From NCBI GenBank assembly GCA_905234205.1, contig CAJOGG010000044.1, forward strand, positions 1-8,569: a stretch of DNA of 8,569 nt, written 5' to 3'. The position numbers were made by a program, and so were the translations under genes. This document shows, piece by piece, positions 5,712-8,569 of the stretch (position 1 is its first letter; the number at the start of each line of letters is the position of its first letter). The DNA comes from an uncultured Synergistales bacterium. GTDB taxonomy: Bacteria > Synergistota > Synergistia > Synergistales > Aminobacteriaceae. The notes under the pieces were generated by a model. That model ran no database searches. It was given only the letters and a program-made list of their open reading frames with translations, and was not told the origin of the DNA.

Positions 5712-6326
5712 ATGAACGATACTATTACGCTAGAGATTGAACGCAACCTGAAGAACGAACTTGAGCAAATATGCAAAGAGCTAGGGATAAATGTTTTGAC
5801 GGCCTTCATGATTCTTGCCCGCAAATTCATCAACGAACAGCGAAATTATGACCCGTTTTATTCTCCAAGCAACATTAAGTACTTAGAGAAGATTACAGCA
5901 GAAATTGATTCAGGGAAGGCAAAACTTGAGGAACACGCTCTCTTGACTAACAAGCAACTCAAGACCATAGAGAAGGCAGAACAGGGAGACGCAGAAGCTC
6001 AAAGAGTCGTTGGAGTTTATTATGACTCTGGCAATGTACTAGAAAGAGATTACGATAAAGCCATTTACTGGTACACGAAGGCAGCGAAGCAAGGAAATTT
6101 CAAATCGCAGTATCGTTTAGGAATCATTTACAGCAAAATCAAGCCCGATATTCAGAAATCTTACATGTGGTTTGAAGTTGCTGTGGCTTGTGGGCTTCCT
6201 GTAGATTTTCCGTTGAGAGAATATATGGATAGCTTGACAGCACAATTAACTCCTTCACAAATTAGAGCAGCTAAGAATAATGCACAGCAAATAATTAACG
6301 CAATTAAGCAGAAAGCAGGTAAATAA
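5712..6326 (+). CDS. RelB/DinJ antitoxin-like domain fused to Sel1 repeats, function unknown
   Basis: The 204-residue protein has two parts. Residues 1 to about 75 resemble RelB/DinJ-type antitoxins: a beta strand TITLEIERNLKNELEQI, a helix-turn-helix-like CKELGINVLTAFMILARKFI (ribbon-helix-helix fold), and then a segment with AEIDSGKAKLEEHALL, the usual antitoxin ending. Residues about 88-161 hold a good Sel1-like (SLR/TPR-type) repeat, GDAEAQRVVGVYYDSGN...YDKAIYWYTKAAKQG, and a second, shorter one (GNFKSQYRLGIIY...SYMWFEVAVACG). A C-terminal helix LTPSQIRAAKNNAQQII follows, as is common after Sel1 arrays. No signal peptide or membrane segment is seen. No RelE/YafQ toxin gene is adjacent. 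It sits 2 nt upstream of purD and behind a hairpin gap, so it may be a DNA-binding scaffold or regulator. The domain calls are good; the role is unknown. Confidence 0.8.
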   Translation: MNDTITLEIERNLKNELEQICKELGINVLTAFMILARKFINEQRNYDPFYSPSNIKYLEKITAEIDSGKAKLEEHALLTNKQLKTIEKAEQGDAEAQRVVGVYYDSGNVLERDYDKAIYWYTKAAKQGNFKSQYRLGIIYSKIKPDIQKSYMWFEVAVACGLPVDFPLREYMDSLTAQLTPSQIRAAKNNAQQIINAIKQKAGK

Positions 6327-6328
6327 TC

Positions 6329-7585
6329 ATGAACGTAATGTTAATAGGTGGCGGCGGACGTGAACACGTTATCGCTAAATATATTGCTCGTAATCACAAA
6401 GTTGAAAATTTATACGCTCTTCCAGGAAATGGTGGTATCGCAAAATATGCCTCGTGCGTGAAAATTTCCGCTGAAGATATTGACGAGATAGTAACGTTTG
6501 CTAGTGATAATAATATTGATTTCGCTATCGTAGCCCCTGATGATCCGTTGGCCTTGGGAGCAGTTGACAGACTCGAAGCTTGTGGCGTGAAATGTTTTGG
6601 GCCAAGTCAGAACGCAGCAATTATTGAGAGCAGCAAAATTTTTGCCCGTGAGTTAATGACAAAGTACAACATTCCCCAACCTAAATACAAGATTTTCACA
6701 AAGATCGACGAGGCTTTATCGTACGTGGCTACTTCAGATTGTCCGATCGTTATCAAAGCTGATGGCCTAGCCAAGGGTAAAGGCGTAACTGTCGCAGAGA
6801 ATTTCAAGCAGGCTCGTGAGGCTATTATGTCTTGCATGAAGGATAAGACTTTCGGGAAAAGTGGCGAGAGGATTCTAATTGAGGAATGTTTACGCGGCCC
6901 GGAAGTTACTGTTTTAGCGTTCACTGACGGAAAAACTTTAATCCCCATGATTTCTTCAATGGATCACAAACGCGCTTACGATGGCAACAAAGGCCCTAAC
7001 ACTGGCGGAATGGGAGTCGTAGCACCAAACTTTTATTACAGTGATGAAATTGCAGACGAGTGTATGAACAAAATTTTTCTCCCAACTATGAACGCCATGA
7101 ATGCTGAAGGACGAAAATTCAAAGGCTGCTTGTATTTCGGTTTAATGCTCACGAAGGACGGCCCCAAGGTCATTGAATATAATTGCAGGTTCGGAGATCC
7201 AGAGGCTGAAGCGGTGTTGCCATTGCTTGACGGAGATTTATTCGAGATTATGCTGGCTGTACGTGATGAAAAACTTGACTCTATTGACGTGAAATTCAAG
7301 AATGCTGCGTCTTGTTGCGTGGTATGTGCGTCAAACGGTTATCCGGGGCATTACTTAACTGGCTACGAGATAAATTTTGGCGATGCTGAAAAAATCCCGG
7401 GCGTTGAAATCTTCCATGCTGGCACGAAACTTGAGAACGGTAAATTCTACTCTGCTGGCGGGAGAGTCTTGGCCGTAAATGCTGTGGCTGATGATTTAGC
7501 GTCTGCTCGTGAAAAAGCTTATGAGGCCGTGAAGTTGATTAACTTTGATGGAATGCGTTACAGAACAGATATAGGAGCGAAATAA
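6329..7585 (+). CDS. purD: Phosphoribosylamine-glycine ligase (GAR synthetase)
   Basis: PurD is an ATP-grasp enzyme joining phosphoribosylamine and glycine to make GAR, the second step of the pathway. The 418-residue protein is of normal length. It has GGGGREHVIAK (7-17, N-terminal nucleotide-like fold), ALPGNGG (30-36), a VIKADGLAKGKGV ATP-grasp strand-loop (141-153), the GPNTGGMGVVAP loop (222-233), and the family signature RFGDPEAE (287-294), with metal/ATP ligands in EYNCRFGDPE. The C-terminal domain ends with the usual GG-R-VL-V segment (377 on). It begins 2 nt after the RelB/Sel1 stop, with only a weak AGG at 6317-6319, so coupled translation is likely. It ends 1 nt before purL. Confidence 0.97.
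   Translation: MNVMLIGGGGREHVIAKYIARNHKVENLYALPGNGGIAKYASCVKISAEDIDEIVTFASDNNIDFAIVAPDDPLALGAVDRLEACGVKCFGPSQNAAIIESSKIFARELMTKYNIPQPKYKIFTKIDEALSYVATSDCPIVIKADGLAKGKGVTVAENFKQAREAIMSCMKDKTFGKSGERILIEECLRGPEVTVLAFTDGKTLIPMISSMDHKRAYDGNKGPNTGGMGVVAPNFYYSDEIADECMNKIFLPTMNAMNAEGRKFKGCLYFGLMLTKDGPKVIEYNCRFGDPEAEAVLPLLDGDLFEIMLAVRDEKLDSIDVKFKNAASCCVVCASNGYPGHYLTGYEINFGDAEKIPGVEIFHAGTKLENGKFYSAGGRVLAVNAVADDLASAREKAYEAVKLINFDGMRYRTDIGAK
7573..7578 (+). promoter_or_regulatory. Ribosome binding site of purL
   Basis: AGGAGC within the last purD codons lies 8 nt before the ATG at 7587, supporting that start and close coupling to purD. Confidence 0.5.
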
Positions 7586-7586
7586 C

Positions 7587-8569
7587 ATGCACAGACTTTA
7601 CACCGAACGCAAGAACGCAGAAAATTTTGAGGTGCTCTCACTCTTAAACGAGGTCAAAAATATTCCAGGCAACGAAAATATTTCACGCGTAAGAATCCTA
7701 AATCGCTATGACATTCAGGGACTTGATGACGAAATGTTGAGGCAATGTGAGTACGCTATATTCGCAGAACCCTACACGGATAACATAATAGCTTCTCTTC
7801 CTGATGATGCTGATGAAATTTTGGCGGTTGAGTATTTGCCCGGGCAATATGATCAAAGAGCCGACGCTGCTGAACAATGTGCGAGTTTGTTGCTTGGATT
7901 TAGGCCGGTTATCAAGACTGCGCGCGTGTATTTGTTCTATGGTGAGCTTAATAACTTTGAGGCCGTCAAGAAATTTTTGATTAACCCCGTTGAAGCTCGT
8001 GAAGCACAATTAACTGAATACGAATCTCTTGACTTGAATTACTCACAGCCCGAAGACGTGAAGGTTATTGACGATTTAATGAGCTTAAAGAATCTCGCGA
8101 TGAGTCAGGAAGATTTAGAGTGTTGCAGAAAATATTTTGAGAGTGAGAATCGCAAGCCAACCGCTACGGAGATTAAAGTACTCGATACTTACTGGTCGGA
8201 CCATTGCAGGCACACGACGTTTTCGACTCACATTGACGCAACAGAAATTAATTATGATGAAGTTTCACAAGCTTACGAGAAATATTTAGACGTACGCAAA
8301 GAATTAGGCTACCCAGACGACAAGCCCGTGACTCTAATGGATATTGCCACGATCGGAGCAAAGTATCTCAAAGCTAAAGGCAAACTCCCCGACCTCGTAG
8401 ACTCCGAAGAGAATAACGCCTGCACAGTAAGAATTGATGTCAATGGCGAGTCATGGCTATTGTTGTTCAAGAATGAGACTCACAATCACCCCACCGAAAT
8501 TGAACCTTTTGGAGGCGCAGCAACTTGTATAGGCGGAGCGATTCGTGATCCATTATCGGGACGCGCATA
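7587..8569 (+). CDS. purL: Phosphoribosylformylglycinamidine synthase, large single-chain type, 5' part (runs off the window)
   Basis: PurL converts FGAR, glutamine and ATP to FGAM. The first 327 residues are present and the frame stays open to the window end. The N-terminal domain (SRVRILNRYDIQGLDDEML, 33-51; CEYAIFAEP, 54-62) matches the large-type enzyme of clostridia and related anaerobes (TIGR01857), which has a built-in PurS-like region. The linker motif YWSDHCRHTTF (202-212) and the catalytic-domain motif FKNETHNHPTEIEPFGGAAT (294-313) are diagnostic of FGAM synthetases, and GGAIRDPLSGR follows at 316-326. Full-length members are about 1,200-1,300 residues and include a C-terminal glutaminase domain, so separate purQ and purS genes are not expected. 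It follows purD by 1 nt. Confidence 0.95.
   Translation, partial: MHRLYTERKNAENFEVLSLLNEVKNIPGNENISRVRILNRYDIQGLDDEMLRQCEYAIFAEPYTDNIIASLPDDADEILAVEYLPGQYDQRADAAEQCASLLLGFRPVIKTARVYLFYGELNNFEAVKKFLINPVEAREAQLTEYESLDLNYSQPEDVKVIDDLMSLKNLAMSQEDLECCRKYFESENRKPTATEIKVLDTYWSDHCRHTTFSTHIDATEINYDEVSQAYEKYLDVRKELGYPDDKPVTLMDIATIGAKYLKAKGKLPDLVDSEENNACTVRIDVNGESWLLLFKNETHNHPTEIEPFGGAATCIGGAIRDPLSGRA

Noticed and set aside
5712..6326. Complete toxin-antitoxin module
   Set aside because: Only an antitoxin-like domain is present. The downstream gene is purD and the upstream one is AICAR formyltransferase; there is no RelE or YafQ toxin frame.
7698..8009. Minus-strand 103-codon open frame
   Set aside because: It is opposite the purL coding region, which matches its family throughout.

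Overview
The window looks like part of a bacterial chromosome with moderately AT-rich, densely packed genes, all on the + strand. The fliW-csrA pair suggests a flagellated bacterium. The large single-chain PurL, the stand-alone AICAR formyltransferase and the PF07826-type IMP cyclohydrolase together recall anaerobes such as Synergistota or clostridia. That placement is an inference from gene content; no rRNA or other marker gene is present.

Layout. (1) Positions 1-858 are the end of an unrelated accessory cluster. It holds the C-terminus of a decarboxylase-like amidohydrolase, a short open frame ending in an FMN-binding (SGAT) domain tail, and a decayed lipoprotein-type gene that also seems to carry FMN-binding-domain remains. 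(2) Positions 859-988 are a non-coding leader with a possible extended -10 promoter. (3) Positions 989-1752 are fliW and csrA, overlapping by 7 nt; they encode the FliW antagonist and the CsrA RNA-binding regulator. (4) Positions 1739-8569 are a de novo purine operon: purE, purM, a purN::purO fusion, a stand-alone AICAR formyltransferase, a RelB/DinJ-Sel1 fusion of unknown role, purD, and the first 327 codons of a large-type purL that runs off the end.

How the genes fit together. The operon covers GAR synthetase (PurD), GAR formyltransferase (PurN), FGAM synthetase (PurL), AIR synthetase (PurM), AIR carboxylation (PurE), AICAR formylation and IMP ring closure. purF, purC and purB are not in view, and no purK is seen. 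The usual bifunctional bacterial PurH is absent. Its two activities appear to be supplied by a formyltransferase that closely resembles the animal ATIC C-terminal domain and by an archaeal PurO-like cyclohydrolase fused to PurN. PurE lacks the second conserved active-site His of ordinary bacterial class I enzymes, which suggests class II (direct AIR carboxylase) chemistry and agrees with the lack of a visible purK.

The most unusual points are the PurN-PurO fusion, the animal-like stand-alone AICAR formyltransferase, the 14-nt csrA/purE overlap that puts purine genes behind the FliW/CsrA switch, and an antitoxin-domain/Sel1 fusion inside the operon behind its only real intergenic gap, which can form two hairpins.
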